Assembly: GCF_001613405.1 (NCBI RefSeq)
Contig: NZ_BDCH01000014.1
Span: 1 to 64,000, forward strand
Length of the DNA stretch: 64,000 nt
Reading direction: 5' to 3'
Source of the DNA: Nocardia crassostreae
GTDB lineage: Bacteria; Actinomycetota; Actinomycetes; Mycobacteriales; Mycobacteriaceae
Part shown: piece by piece, positions 50,305 through 58,820 of the stretch
Layout of the letters: each line of letters begins with the position of its first letter
How positions within the stretch are numbered: the stretch's first letter is position 1
Position numbers and translations under genes: made by a program
The notes under the pieces: generated by a model
Seen by the model: the letters and a program-made list of their open reading frames with translations, nothing else
What the model was told of the DNA's origin: nothing
Database searches by the model: none

Positions 50305-51363
50305 GTGGCCGCCGCTGAGCAGGTGGAAGCGCTGCTACTGCTGTCTTTCGGCGGCCCCGAACGCCCCGAGGACGTGATGCCGTTCCTGGAGAACGTCACT
50401 CGCGGCCGGGGCATACCTCCGGAGCGCCTCGCCGAAGTCGCCGAACACTATCTGCACTTCGGCGGGGTCTCGCCCATCAATGCGTTGAACCTCGACATCA
50501 TCAAGGCGATCGAGGCCGAATTCGCCGCGCGCGGTATCGATGTGCCGGTCTATTTCGGCAATCGCAACTGGCATCCCATGGTCGAGGCCACCGTCGAGCG
50601 CATGCGCGCCGACGGAATCCGTTCCGCCCTGGTCTTTCCCACCTCCGCGTGGGGCGGCTACTCGGGCTGCAAGCAGTACCACGAGGACATCGTCCGCGCC
50701 CGCGCCGCGGTCGCCGACGCCCCGGATCTGGTGAAGCTGCGCCAGTATTTCGATCACCCGCTGTTCATCGACGCCTTCGCCGACGCCATTCGCGCGGCGG
50801 TCGCCGAGATTCCCGCGGACCGCCGGGACCGGGTGCGGCTGGTTTTCACCGCCCACTCCATCCCGATCTCGGCCGACAATGCCTCCGGCCCACCGGAAGT
50901 CACCGGTCTCTACAGCGCCCAGGTCGCGGAGGCTGCCCGATTGTGCGCCACCGCAACCGGTTTCGATGACTACGACGTGGTCTGGCAGTCGCGCTCCGGC
51001 CCGCCGCAGATCCCGTGGCTGGCCCCCGATATCGTCGACCACCTCGATGCTCTCCATGAGCAGGGTGTCGACGCGGTCGTGGTCTGCCCGGTCGGATTCG
51101 TCTCGGACCACCTCGAGGTCATCTGGGACCTGGACAACGAGGCGAAGGCCCGGGCCGCTGAGCTGGGTATGGCCTTCGCCCGCGCCGCCACCCCCGGCCC
51201 GGACCCGCGTTTCGCCCGCATGGTCGCCGATCTCGTCGACGAATACCGCAAGGGCGCAACACGGCTGCGCCTGAGCGCGACCACGAGCCTGGGCTGCACC
51301 GTGAACGGCGCCCCTTGTGTGGTCGGCTGCTGCGAACTGCCCGCCCGGCCCGCGCGGTCCTGA
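50305..51363 (+). CDS. cpfC: ferrochelatase (coproporphyrin ferrochelatase)
   Basis: A 352-residue ferrochelatase (hemZ/hemH in older names). The catalytic His is in FTAHSIPI, and the Glu-containing segment is [14 protein letters not shown]. The C-terminal cysteines ([14 protein letters not shown]) are the [2Fe-2S] ligands typical of actinobacterial enzymes. It inserts iron into coproporphyrin III. GTG 50305 follows AAGGAG, 18 bases after inhA, as in the M. tuberculosis operon. Confidence 0.95.
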   Translation: MAAAEQVEALLLLSFGGPERPEDVMPFLENVTRGRGIPPERLAEVAEHYLHFGGVSPINALNLDIIKAIEAEFAARGIDVPVYFGNRNWHPMVEATVERMRADGIRSALVFPTSAWGGYSGCKQYHEDIVRARAAVADAPDLVKLRQYFDHPLFIDAFADAIRAAVAEIPADRRDRVRLVFTAHSIPISADNASGPPEVTGLYSAQVAEAARLCATATGFDDYDVVWQSRSGPPQIPWLAPDIVDHLDALHEQGVDAVVVCPVGFVSDHLEVIWDLDNEAKARAAELGMAFARAATPGPDPRFARMVADLVDEYRKGATRLRLSATTSLGCTVNGAPCVVGCCELPARPARS

Positions 51364-51403
51364 CCGTTCCGACCATCCTGACCTGGCGTTTGTACGCAAA
51401 GTG

Positions 51404-51432
51404 TTGACAGGTTCGTGGTACCGGACCACGAT
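51404..51432 (+). promoter_or_regulatory. promoter with overlapping palindrome for the small repeat protein
   Basis: TTGACA (51404-51409) is a good -35 element. The following spacer holds a perfect palindrome, TCGTGGT (51413-51419) and ACCACGA (51425-51431), so a repressor could block the promoter. The -10 region (CACGAT near 51427) is weak. Confidence 0.45.
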
Positions 51433-51530
51433 CTTCTGTGCACCGTTGTCTGAACGGTTGCTGCGAGAGTTCCGTTGGTGGTTCATGTGCCCGCTCAGGC
51501 CGGGCCGAATCGAATCGTACGGAGGTTTCG

Positions 51531-51716
51531 ATGTCACAGCGCAGCAAGGCGAAGGCGAAGGGCGGCAAACACGCCGCGGGCCGACGCGACCAGGCCGGTC
51601 AATCCATGCAGGGCCAACAGTCGATGCAAGGCCAGCAGCCCATGGAACGCGACGAGCAACTGGTCGCGGCCGGGTCCGGTATGGCAGGCAGGCACAATAA
51701 GAAGTCCGCGAGGTAG
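51531..51716 (+). CDS. small basic protein with SMQGQQ repeats
   Basis: A 61-residue protein rich in Lys, Arg, Gln and Gly. It contains near-exact tandem SMQGQQ units (QSMQGQQSMQGQQPMER). ATG 51531 has ACGGAGG upstream and a promoter 100 bases away, and a strong terminator follows, so it is a single-gene transcript. No family recognised. The composition suggests an unstructured nucleic-acid- or envelope-associated protein. Confidence 0.7.
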   Translation: MSQRSKAKAKGGKHAAGRRDQAGQSMQGQQSMQGQQPMERDEQLVAAGSGMAGRHNKKSAR

Positions 51717-51747
51717 CAGCCGCACGCCTTGTCTCCCAAAGTTATTC

Positions 51748-51781
51748 GGTGATCGGCCCTGTGCAAGCAGGGCCGATCACC
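51748..51781. terminator. strong hairpin terminator
   Basis: Perfect 14-base arms (GGTGATCGGCCCTG and its complement) with a 6-base loop lie 31 bases after the small repeat protein and before the serpin gene. There is no T-tract, as is common for actinobacterial terminators. Confidence 0.75.
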
Positions 51782-51854
51782 CATGTCCGGTGGCCGACCC
51801 GCAGCGCCGCGGCGCGCCGGTCCATCGGAGATTGCCGGTCTATCGTTGATTGGC

Positions 51855-53012
51855 ATGGACGCGACGACGATCAGCGCGGCGGTCCGCGCATCGAACGAGC
51901 TGACGGCCCGCTGGTGCGAAACCCTGCGGGCGGACGGCAACGCGGTGCTGTCCGGTGCGGGTCTATGGCCTCTGCTCGCGCTCCTGGCCTCGGCCGCCGA
52001 CGATGCCGCGAAATCCGAATTGACCGCCGCGATCGGCCGACCCGCTGAAAGCGCTCAGGCCGAGGCCGTCGAACTCCTGGACATCATCGACAAGGCCGAC
52101 GCCGCCTCGGCCGCCCTGGCCCTCTGGCTGCGGCCGGGCCTGACCCTTGCCGACCCCACCTGGGCTGCGGGTCTGCCCGCTGGCACCGTGGAAACCCTGA
52201 CCGGACAAGCCCGGGTCGACGCCTGGGCGGCCGAGCACACGCGAGGCCTCATCGAGCGCCTGCCCTTACAGCTGAGTCCTGCGGACATGCTGGTGCTGGC
52301 CACCGCGCTTGCGGTGAAGACGCGTTGGACCACGTTCTTCGAACCGGCCCGTCATGCCGTCACCGGCCGCTGGGCGGGCCATCGCGATTGGCTGACCCGC
52401 GTCACCACCGACCTCGGAGCGGTGTCCGTCCTCGGCGACGGGGCGCAAGCCGTCACCCGTGTGATCGTCACCGGCCGCGACGATATCGACGTGCACCTAC
52501 TGCTGGGCGCGCCGGAATCTCCACCCGGCGCGGTCCTCGCACACGGAACGGCGGCCCTCGTCGGAGACGTCGCGCGCAGCACCGCCGCCGATCTCCCCGT
52601 GGGGGCGTCGGGCCATGGTTTCCTGGTCAGCGCCATCGACGGCGCTACCGATACGCTGCGGCTCACCTTGCCGCCCTTCAAGATTCGCGCCGCCCACGAT
52701 CTCTTGGCCACGTCGAGCCTGTTCGGCCTGAACGCCGCATCCGATCCGAGCGCCGGTCAATTCCCGGCCCTCGACAAGAGCCTGTACGTCAGCTCGGGCG
52801 CGCAGGACGTCATTGCCGAATTCTCCGCCGAGGGTTTCGAAGCCGCCGCCGTCACCGCCTTCGCCATGGCGCGCGCCGCCTTCATGCGCCCACCCGCCTC
52901 GACCTCCCGCCGCCTCGAGGTCACCCTGGACCGCCCCTTCGGCTTCCTCGCGGTGCACCGCCCCACCGGACTGGTCCTGGTCGCGGGGTGGCTCGCCACC
53001 CCCGCACGCTGA
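51855..53012 (+). CDS. serpin family protein
   Basis: A 385-residue serpin. The C-terminal signature is LDRPFGFLAVHRPTGLVLVA, matching the serpin pattern around DxPFxFxxxHxxTG. Before it, the hinge and reactive-centre loop can be read as EFSAEGFEAAAVTAFAMARA, with the small-residue hinge needed for inhibitory serpins. The N-terminal part has the fold-typical ALAVKTRWTTFFEP. No signal peptide is visible, so it may act in the cytoplasm. The exact P1 residue, and so the target protease, cannot be stated. Its 3' end overlaps a convergent membrane-protein gene by 92 bases. Confidence 0.88.
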   Translation: MDATTISAAVRASNELTARWCETLRADGNAVLSGAGLWPLLALLASAADDAAKSELTAAIGRPAESAQAEAVELLDIIDKADAASAALALWLRPGLTLADPTWAAGLPAGTVETLTGQARVDAWAAEHTRGLIERLPLQLSPADMLVLATALAVKTRWTTFFEPARHAVTGRWAGHRDWLTRVTTDLGAVSVLGDGAQAVTRVIVTGRDDIDVHLLLGAPESPPGAVLAHGTAALVGDVARSTAADLPVGASGHGFLVSAIDGATDTLRLTLPPFKIRAAHDLLATSSLFGLNAASDPSAGQFPALDKSLYVSSGAQDVIAEFSAEGFEAAAVTAFAMARAAFMRPPASTSRRLEVTLDRPFGFLAVHRPTGLVLVAGWLATPAR

Positions 53013-53265
53013 CAACGAGTACGGCGGCGAAGAACAGCCACAACGCCGCGCCGCAGCCCGCGGTGACGACCGTTCCCCGGAGCATGATGAACGGCCCGTA
53101 TTCCGCTACGCGGGCCCAATAGCCGCACGGGCCGACATCCCCCGGGATGATCGCGCATTCGGGGTGGCGTGTGGACGCGAAGGCCAGGGTCGCGAGCAAC
53201 GGAATCGCCACGGCCACAACGAGAACTATCGCCAGGCTACCGAGGAGTTGGGAACGCAACCTCAT
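52921..53265 (-). CDS. small membrane protein
   Basis: A 114-residue protein with two transmembrane helices (LLGSLAIVLVVAVAIPLLAT and GTVVTAGCGAALWLFFAAVL) separated by a short loop with two cysteines (PECAIIPGDVGPCGYW) that may form a disulfide. Its C-terminal Arg/Gly/Pro-rich end overlaps the serpin gene tail to tail. The start may be ATG 53265. Function unknown. Confidence 0.65.
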   Translation of the reverse strand: MRLRSQLLGSLAIVLVVAVAIPLLATLAFASTRHPECAIIPGDVGPCGYWARVAEYGPFIMLRGTVVTAGCGAALWLFFAAVLVVSVRGWRATPRPGPVRWGGAPRGSRRGGPG

Positions 53266-53269
53266 GCGC

Positions 53270-54247
53270 TCAGACCCTACCGCGCGGCCGGGCGGCCGCC
53301 GTCGCGCGGTAGGGAGTGGGGGAGACGTCGTAGTGGCGGAGGAAGGCTTGGCGGAGGGCTTCGGCGGAGTGGAAGCCGGATCTGGTGGCTACCAACGCTA
53401 TTGGCGTTTCAGTGGTGGCGAGGAGGTGGGCGGCGGCTTCGACGCGGGCGCGGCGGACATAGCGGCCGGGAGTGGAGTTCATGTGCCGCACGAAGAGTCG
53501 GGTCAGATGGCGTTCGCTGACGCCTTCGCGGCGAGCCAGCGCGGCGGTCGACAGATCGCCGGACAGGTGGGCCGTGATGTGGGTGGTGATATTGCGGACC
53601 ACGGCGTGATCGGGGTGCGGGGCGGCGGTGTAGATGCTCATCTGGGCCTGATTTCCCGGGCGTTGGAGGTAGGTGACGAGCCCGCGCGCGACGGCACGGG
53701 GCAACTCCGGGCCGTGGTCTTCGTCGATGAAATCGAGCATGAGATCCAGGGCGCTGGTCATGCCCGCGGCGGTGGCGATATCGCCGTCGCGAATGTAGAT
53801 CGGATCGGGGTCGACCGTGATGTCCGGGTGGCGCGCCGCCAGGTCGTCGGCGGCGATCCAATGTGTGGTGGCCCGTTTGCCGTCCAATAGGCCCGCGGCG
53901 GCGAGCAGACTGGCTCCCGTACAGACCGAGGAGATGCGGCGGGTGACGGCGGCCAGGCGGCGGATATGGGCGATGAGGCGCGGATTGTCCGCTGCCGCTC
54001 GGTGTCCCAGGCCGCCCGCGACGACGAGGGTGTCGAGAGGGCCGGTGAGGCGTTCGAGGGGGAGTTCGCCGTTGAGGTGCAGGCCCGAGTCGCAGGTGAT
54101 CGGGCGGCCTCCGGGGGTGACCAGGTGGACGCGATAGGGCGGGTTACCGCCGAGGCGATTCGCGCCGTTGAGAGTCGAAGTGATGCAGGCGATGTCGAGT
54201 AGTTCGGTGCCGTCGTAGCCGATGACGGCGACGGTGCGTTCCTGCAT
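53270..54247 (-). CDS. GlxA family transcriptional regulator (DJ-1/PfpI domain + AraC)
   Basis: A 325-residue regulator. An N-terminal DJ-1/PfpI-like domain (VAVIGYDGTELLDIACIT, with the nucleophile-elbow-like SSVCTGASLLAAAG) is joined to a C-terminal AraC-type DNA-binding domain (LARREGVSERHLTRLFVRHM and ATRSGFHSAEALRQAFLRHY). The GlxA group regulates diverse catabolic genes. ATG 54247 is the start. It precedes the small membrane protein by 4 bases and is likely co-transcribed. Confidence 0.9.
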   Translation of the reverse strand: MQERTVAVIGYDGTELLDIACITSTLNGANRLGGNPPYRVHLVTPGGRPITCDSGLHLNGELPLERLTGPLDTLVVAGGLGHRAAADNPRLIAHIRRLAAVTRRISSVCTGASLLAAAGLLDGKRATTHWIAADDLAARHPDITVDPDPIYIRDGDIATAAGMTSALDLMLDFIDEDHGPELPRAVARGLVTYLQRPGNQAQMSIYTAAPHPDHAVVRNITTHITAHLSGDLSTAALARREGVSERHLTRLFVRHMNSTPGRYVRRARVEAAAHLLATTETPIALVATRSGFHSAEALRQAFLRHYDVSPTPYRATAAARPRGRV

Positions 54248-54362
54248 GTGGTCACTGTACGGCGATCGGTGCGCGATGTCTGTTCGGAAGGATCTCCCAA
54301 GAAAACGGACATCGATAGGCGCGAGGGGTGAGCTGCTCGCGCGGATGCTGCACGCTGGGCTC

Positions 54363-54977
54363 ATGCGGGTCGACGGCATTGACATGAGGGATCGCGAGAT
54401 GGAGCGGAAGCTGCGGCCGGGGACCACGTCACGGGCTGGGCGAGAGCTGTTTTCGGTTGTGCTGCGTCACTGGCCGAGCGTGCTGGCTCTGGGGTTGGCG
54501 CTGCTCATCTGGCCGACCGGTGCGGAGTCGACCGTGCGGGTGCTGGCCGGGATTCTGCTGATCATGCCGCTGATCTACCTGCTCACGGCTGCTACTGGAC
54601 GGCAAGCTGCCACGTGGCCTGTATTCGGTGCATTGGGAGTGGTTTTCGTGCTCAGCGGCCTCCAGGACGCCGCGCCCGGGTTCGTGATTCCAGTGATGCT
54701 GGCGGTCCTGGTGTGCGGATGGGCCGTTGCCACGGGGCGATTCGATCGGGCGTTCCTTGTTCCCGTGGCCGGGATGGTGGTGTTCGGAGCGATCGCGATC
54801 GCTGCCCAGTACGTCGAATTGAACATTGCGCACTATCTAGTGGCCGGGGGCTGGATTGCGCACGGCGTCTGGGATTTCGCGCACCATCGGGCCGATCGCA
54901 CGGTGGCGCGGTCGTTCGCCGAATTCTGCGGTGTGGTCGATGTTCTCGTCGGCGGGGTGCTGCTGATCGCGGCGTGA
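54363..54977 (+). CDS. HdeD-like multi-spanning membrane protein
   Basis: About 204 residues from ATG 54363 (ATG 54384 is an alternative). Six transmembrane helices can be seen, starting with WPSVLALGLALLIWPTGAES and ending with GVVDVLVGGVLLIAA. The pattern resembles HdeD/DUF308 proteins. Function unknown. It is divergent from the GlxA regulator and converges on the glycolipid-binding gene with a 2-base gap. Confidence 0.75.
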   Translation: MRVDGIDMRDREMERKLRPGTTSRAGRELFSVVLRHWPSVLALGLALLIWPTGAESTVRVLAGILLIMPLIYLLTAATGRQAATWPVFGALGVVFVLSGLQDAAPGFVIPVMLAVLVCGWAVATGRFDRAFLVPVAGMVVFGAIAIAAQYVELNIAHYLVAGGWIAHGVWDFAHHRADRTVARSFAEFCGVVDVLVGGVLLIAA

Positions 54978-54979
54978 GG

Positions 54980-55561
54980 TCAGGCCGTGCGGACCGCGAT
55001 CTCGGGGTAGCTGACGACGAGTCCGGAGCGGTCGTAGACCAGCCGCGCCCGGAAATCGAAGACGGGGGAGACGTAGTCGTACTGCTGCTGGCCGTGGTGG
55101 TCCTCGACGCGGGTGTACCGCTGTTCGAGGCGTCCGACCGAGAGATCCGCGGCGCGGATGTAGGCGGCGGGCGCCTCGGAGTCGGCGCCGACCGCCAGCT
55201 CCAGCCGGTGCACCGGGAAAGCATGGGTGAGGGCCGAGGATTCGAGGTCCACATCGAGGCATCCGTCGAGCCGGGGCGTCTTCTCACCATTGACCAGCCA
55301 ATGCCCCTCGCCGTCGGCTTCCAGCAGTGCGGTGCGCCGCCCGAATCCGGAGCGCCCGCGCACCATCGCCGCCCGCGTGACCCAGTGCGCGTCCAAAGTC
55401 AGCTCGTATTCCACGAACCAGGTGCGATCGTCGTCGACGGCGGTCGTGCAACCGTGGATGTGATACCCGTGCTCGGTCCGCCGGAAATAGGCGACCTCGA
55501 ATCCCGTGCGTGCGCCCAGATGCGACCAGGCGGCGGTCGGCGGTACGGCGGCGAACGGCAT
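54980..55561 (-). CDS. putative glycolipid-binding protein
   Basis: A 193-residue protein resembling the putative glycolipid-binding family (PF06475): AYFRRTEHGYHIHGCTTAV, EYELTLDAHWVTRAAMV and VSPVFDFRARLVYDRSGLV. It is a beta-rich single domain without a signal peptide. ATG 55561 is chosen because upstream extension has no ribosome site and overlaps the divergent promoter. Confidence 0.75.
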   Translation of the reverse strand: MPFAAVPPTAAWSHLGARTGFEVAYFRRTEHGYHIHGCTTAVDDDRTWFVEYELTLDAHWVTRAAMVRGRSGFGRRTALLEADGEGHWLVNGEKTPRLDGCLDVDLESSALTHAFPVHRLELAVGADSEAPAAYIRAADLSVGRLEQRYTRVEDHHGQQQYDYVSPVFDFRARLVYDRSGLVVSYPEIAVRTA

Positions 55562-55672
55562 GGCGTCCTCACTCCCGGATCGGTCCCACCCATTCTCGCT
55601 CACCTCGCACGGTCGGAATGTCGCGAAACAACGGCTAACATTCCGGGGCGCAACAATTCCGACAGGAGTCAC

Positions 55673-56335
55673 ATGTCCACGCCAGGCGGCGAATCACAGT
55701 CGTTGCAAGAGCCTTCGCGGGCGCCCATTCCACCGCTCCAGCCCTATTCGGTCCCGTTCCCGGAACCGTCGCGGCGGCCCACCGGGTCCGCGCGGCCCTC
55801 CGCGCTCACCACCACCGCCGCCGCCGTGCTGGCGGTCGCGGGCATTGCCGGTTCGCTCGTCTACTACAGCAAGTATTCCGGCGAACAGGACACGGTGGCG
55901 GATCAGCAGACCACCATCACCCAACTGCGCCAGCAGCTCTCGGACGCCAAGAAGACCGAGACCCGCGAAGCCACCGCTATGCGCGCCGCCTGTGATTTCA
56001 TCACGACCCTGACGACCTACGATCCCGGCAACCTGGACGCGTACGTCAGCGCCGTCCTGAACGGTTCCACCGGGACCTGGAATCAGGACTTCGCCAACAA
56101 CAGCGGCCCCATGCGCGAGGCCATGACCTTCGCCCAGTCTCGCAGCAACCCGCTGGAAACGAACTGCGCGCTGCAGTCCATGGAGGCGCAGACCGCGAAA
56201 GTCCTGGTGGTCGTGAAGCAGTCGACGACCGTCGTCGACGTCCCCGACCCGCACGTCTTCACCGCACCCACCCTGGTGACGCTGCAGGAGCAGTCCGACG
56301 GCCGCTGGCTGGTCAGCGCGACCCAGTCGCTGTGA
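55673..56335 (+). CDS. Mce-associated-type membrane protein
   Basis: A 220-residue protein. A Pro-rich cytoplasmic N-terminus is followed by one transmembrane helix (TTTAAAVLAVAGIAGSLVYY, about residues 46-65), a short coiled coil (VADQQTTITQLRQQLSDAKK) and an extracytoplasmic domain of the SnoaL/Mce-associated type (CDFITTLTTYDPGNLDAYVS, GPMREAMTFAQSRSNPLETN). Such proteins often accompany Mce transport systems, none of which is in this window. ATG 55673 follows GACAGGAG. Confidence 0.75.
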   Translation: MSTPGGESQSLQEPSRAPIPPLQPYSVPFPEPSRRPTGSARPSALTTTAAAVLAVAGIAGSLVYYSKYSGEQDTVADQQTTITQLRQQLSDAKKTETREATAMRAACDFITTLTTYDPGNLDAYVSAVLNGSTGTWNQDFANNSGPMREAMTFAQSRSNPLETNCALQSMEAQTAKVLVVVKQSTTVVDVPDPHVFTAPTLVTLQEQSDGRWLVSATQSL

Positions 56336-56413
56336 TGGCGTGAGCGAACCGGGCGATCCACACCGGATCGCCCACTCGCCGCGCACATGTGATCTTCGAA
56401 ATGTAATCTCCGC

Positions 56414-56678
56414 GTGGTGAACAGAGCGACGAACACCCCCGTCCGGCGCAGTCAGTCGGCCTCCGGCGCCCCGCGCGCCCCCCCCCCCCCCCCCCCGCAC
56501 CGCCGCCGCCCCCAAGCGCATGCTCGGCCGCCCCGACGGTTTCGTCTGGTTACCCGTCGCCGCCCTCCTGGAAGCCGCCTGGATCTTCATGCTGGTAGCC
56601 GGTTCCCTACCGGTCACCCTCGGCTTGGTAGCCGCCGCCGTCCTGCTGGTCGTCGTCGACTGCTGGTTCAACCGCTGA
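56414..56678 (+). pseudogene. small membrane protein interrupted by a C19 homopolymer
   Basis: From GTG 56414 or 56417 the frame encodes VNRATNTPVRRSQSASGAPR and then enters 19 consecutive C (56478-56496). After the tract the same frame is a poor Arg-rich sequence. Another frame gives TAAAPKRMLGRPDGFVWLPV, then two membrane helices (AALLEAAWIFMLVAG and LGLVAAAVLLVVVDCWF) and a stop at 56676-56678. With 18 C both parts join into an 87-residue protein. A shorter product could start at ATG 56520. Phase variation is possible; so is an error in the tract length. Confidence 0.7.
56478..56496. repeat. poly-C tract of 19 bases
   Basis: Nineteen uninterrupted C on the plus strand, the longest homopolymer seen in this window, inside the coding region of a small membrane protein. 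Tracts of this length are unstable in replication and hard to sequence. Confidence 0.9.
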
Positions 56679-56687
56679 ATCCCCCTG

Positions 56688-57380
56688 TCACTTCAACACG
56701 TTGATCGCGCGGGCGATGACCAGACTCATGGTGATCAGTGAAATCCCCGACTGAGTCATCATGAGAAACTTCGCCCACCGCGACATCGGCATCACATCGG
56801 TCGGACTGAACGCCGCCGCATTGGTGAACGACAAATACAGATAATCCGGAAATTGCGGCGACCACTCCGGATCCGCCAACTCCCGAGTCTGCATCTGCAC
56901 GAATAGAAAATCGGGATACGGCTGCCGCGCATGCGCCCGAGCCGCAGGCCCACCCCGATCGAATTCCCAATAGGCCAGCCCGAACACCGGCACATTCGTC
57001 AACCAGATCGCCGCACCCGACACCAGCAACCCCGCCGGATCATTACTGACGGTTCCATTGACGAGCCCGATCACCAGCCGATCCACCGACCAGGCGACCG
57101 CCACACTGAGCACCCCCGTCAACCCCAACCCGGCCCGCCGCAGCCACACCTCTTCCCGATCCAGCCGATACGGACTGGCCACAATCAACACCGCCAGCAA
57201 CCCCAGCCCAATCCCCGGAATCAACACCCGCGGCCCCAACGTGAACTGCTCCGGCAAAAAATACTGAATCACCATAATCCCCACCACGGCCCCCGTAGCC
57301 GCCCACCGCGATTCCCCCGCCGTCTTCCGCGCCCAAGCCGGAACCTGATCATCACTACCCTGCCCACCAAACCCCGTCAC
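56688..57380 (-). CDS. multi-spanning membrane protein, DUF1345-like
   Basis: A 230-residue membrane protein with about five to six helices (WAATGAVVGIMVIQYF, LIPGIGLGLLAVLIVA, LLVSGAAIWLTNVPVFGLAY, FLMMTQSGISLITMSLVIAR). The segment YLYLSFTNAAAFSPTDVMPM resembles the pore-like TxxxFSPTDxxPL stretch found in DUF1345 and related proteins. Function unknown. It converges on the poly-C gene with a 9-base gap. Confidence 0.75.
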   Translation of the reverse strand: MTGFGGQGSDDQVPAWARKTAGESRWAATGAVVGIMVIQYFLPEQFTLGPRVLIPGIGLGLLAVLIVASPYRLDREEVWLRRAGLGLTGVLSVAVAWSVDRLVIGLVNGTVSNDPAGLLVSGAAIWLTNVPVFGLAYWEFDRGGPAARAHARQPYPDFLFVQMQTRELADPEWSPQFPDYLYLSFTNAAAFSPTDVMPMSRWAKFLMMTQSGISLITMSLVIARAINVLK

Positions 57381-57521
57381 GCCAGCAGTATCACCCGCCG
57401 ATGCCCGATCCAGCGTGAGGACGGGCCGTGGTTGCGGTGATGCCCTATAGGTCCAGTCGGTATGTCGCGCCCGGCGGTCAATCGGTCCTGCGAACCGGGC
57501 GGGCGCCAGTATCGTCCGGGA

Positions 57522-58811
57522 ATGTTCGATCGGAAGAGGCTCGCGCGGGTTGCGGCGTGCTGCTTTGTCTTGGCGCTCGCGGGCGCGTGTTCCCCAGCCA
57601 CGTCATCGATGTCCTCGGAGACGTCGACCGCGCGCTCGGCCGAACCCTCCGCACCGGCAACCACATCCGCGGCGGCCACGCATTTCGCGCCCGTGGCCGC
57701 GGCGCCGAAGCTGGACGACAGATATGTGCGCAAGAACGCCCACTTCTTGGTCACGACCGGAAAGGCGCAATCGCCGTTCCAGGTATTCGAAAGCGACGAC
57801 ACATCCGTGGGGAAGATCAGCGGTTCGGGGTATGAGCAGCTGGCCTACTGCGACGAAATACGCGTGCTGACAACCCCGGACGATCGCACCAGGTTTTATG
57901 CGCTGAACTCCAGGACCACACCGGCCGCCGGGCTACAGCAGGCCATGCGCGAGTACTTCGTCACGGTGTGGGACGAGAAGCTCACCGTTGCCTGGGAGAC
58001 GCGCATCGCGTCCGAACCCGCTACGAGGCAGCTGGTTTCGTGCTCCGGCTACTCGCCGTTCGGCGCGACGCTCGACGGAAAATGGATTGTCGCGACCGCG
58101 GCCGAGGCCACTTCGGTGCTCGACGTCGCAGCGGGCGCGGCGCGCAGGTTCGAGCACGGGTTCAAGTTCAGCCTGCGCGGTAACGAGCCACAGCGCCCCC
58201 TCGCCTTGGGCAACTACATCGCGCTCGTCAGCGCGACGAGTTGCGCGTGCGGGCTTGCCGAGTTGTACGACCCCGCGAACCTGCAACTGGTCGCGTCCCA
58301 TCGGGGCGACAGCGGGGAGGACAGCGTCTACTGGACGGTGTCCGATGTACTCGGCTGGGACAAGAACGACTGGTTCGCCGACGGTCGTCGAGTTGTCGCA
58401 CGGGTCCGGCCCAGCGGATGGGGGGATATTCAGCAATATCAGATCACCGACGTCATATCCGGCCAGCGTGGTCCGGTATGGAGTCTGACGAAATCCAATA
58501 GCAATGTCCTCGTACACGTCGAGGGCGCGATGGCGTTCATACGCGAGTACACCAATGACAAAGAGGTCGGCGATCTCCACGCCTACTCGGCCGACACCGG
58601 TGCGGAACTCTGGGTCGCCCGTCCCGGGGTCAGGGAGATCTGCGCCGTCGGGCGAACACGGATCAACGTGGTCGCGAACAACCAGATGGTGCTGCTCGAT
58701 CGGGAAACGGGGAAGCAGGCCGACTACACCACCGCGGTCACCCGGTGCGACATCCCGGTCGGAGAGTTCACATTCAATCAGGATGGCAGCGTCTATCGGC
58801 TGCTCGACTGA
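57522..58811 (+). CDS. lipoprotein with beta-propeller-like domain
   Basis: A 429-residue lipoprotein from ATG 57522. The signal peptide ends in the lipobox LAGAC (Cys near residue 23). A Ser/Thr/Ala-rich linker is followed by a long beta-rich domain with repeated Trp/Asp blades (GYSPFGATLDGKWIVATAAE, DTGAELWVARPGVREIC, LDRETGKQADYTTAV), which suggests a PQQ-like propeller. Function unknown. It converges on the acyl-CoA dehydrogenase gene. Confidence 0.78.
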   Translation: MFDRKRLARVAACCFVLALAGACSPATSSMSSETSTARSAEPSAPATTSAAATHFAPVAAAPKLDDRYVRKNAHFLVTTGKAQSPFQVFESDDTSVGKISGSGYEQLAYCDEIRVLTTPDDRTRFYALNSRTTPAAGLQQAMREYFVTVWDEKLTVAWETRIASEPATRQLVSCSGYSPFGATLDGKWIVATAAEATSVLDVAAGAARRFEHGFKFSLRGNEPQRPLALGNYIALVSATSCACGLAELYDPANLQLVASHRGDSGEDSVYWTVSDVLGWDKNDWFADGRRVVARVRPSGWGDIQQYQITDVISGQRGPVWSLTKSNSNVLVHVEGAMAFIREYTNDKEVGDLHAYSADTGAELWVARPGVREICAVGRTRINVVANNQMVLLDRETGKQADYTTAVTRCDIPVGEFTFNQDGSVYRLLD

Positions 58812-58820
58812 CCCGCCAGA

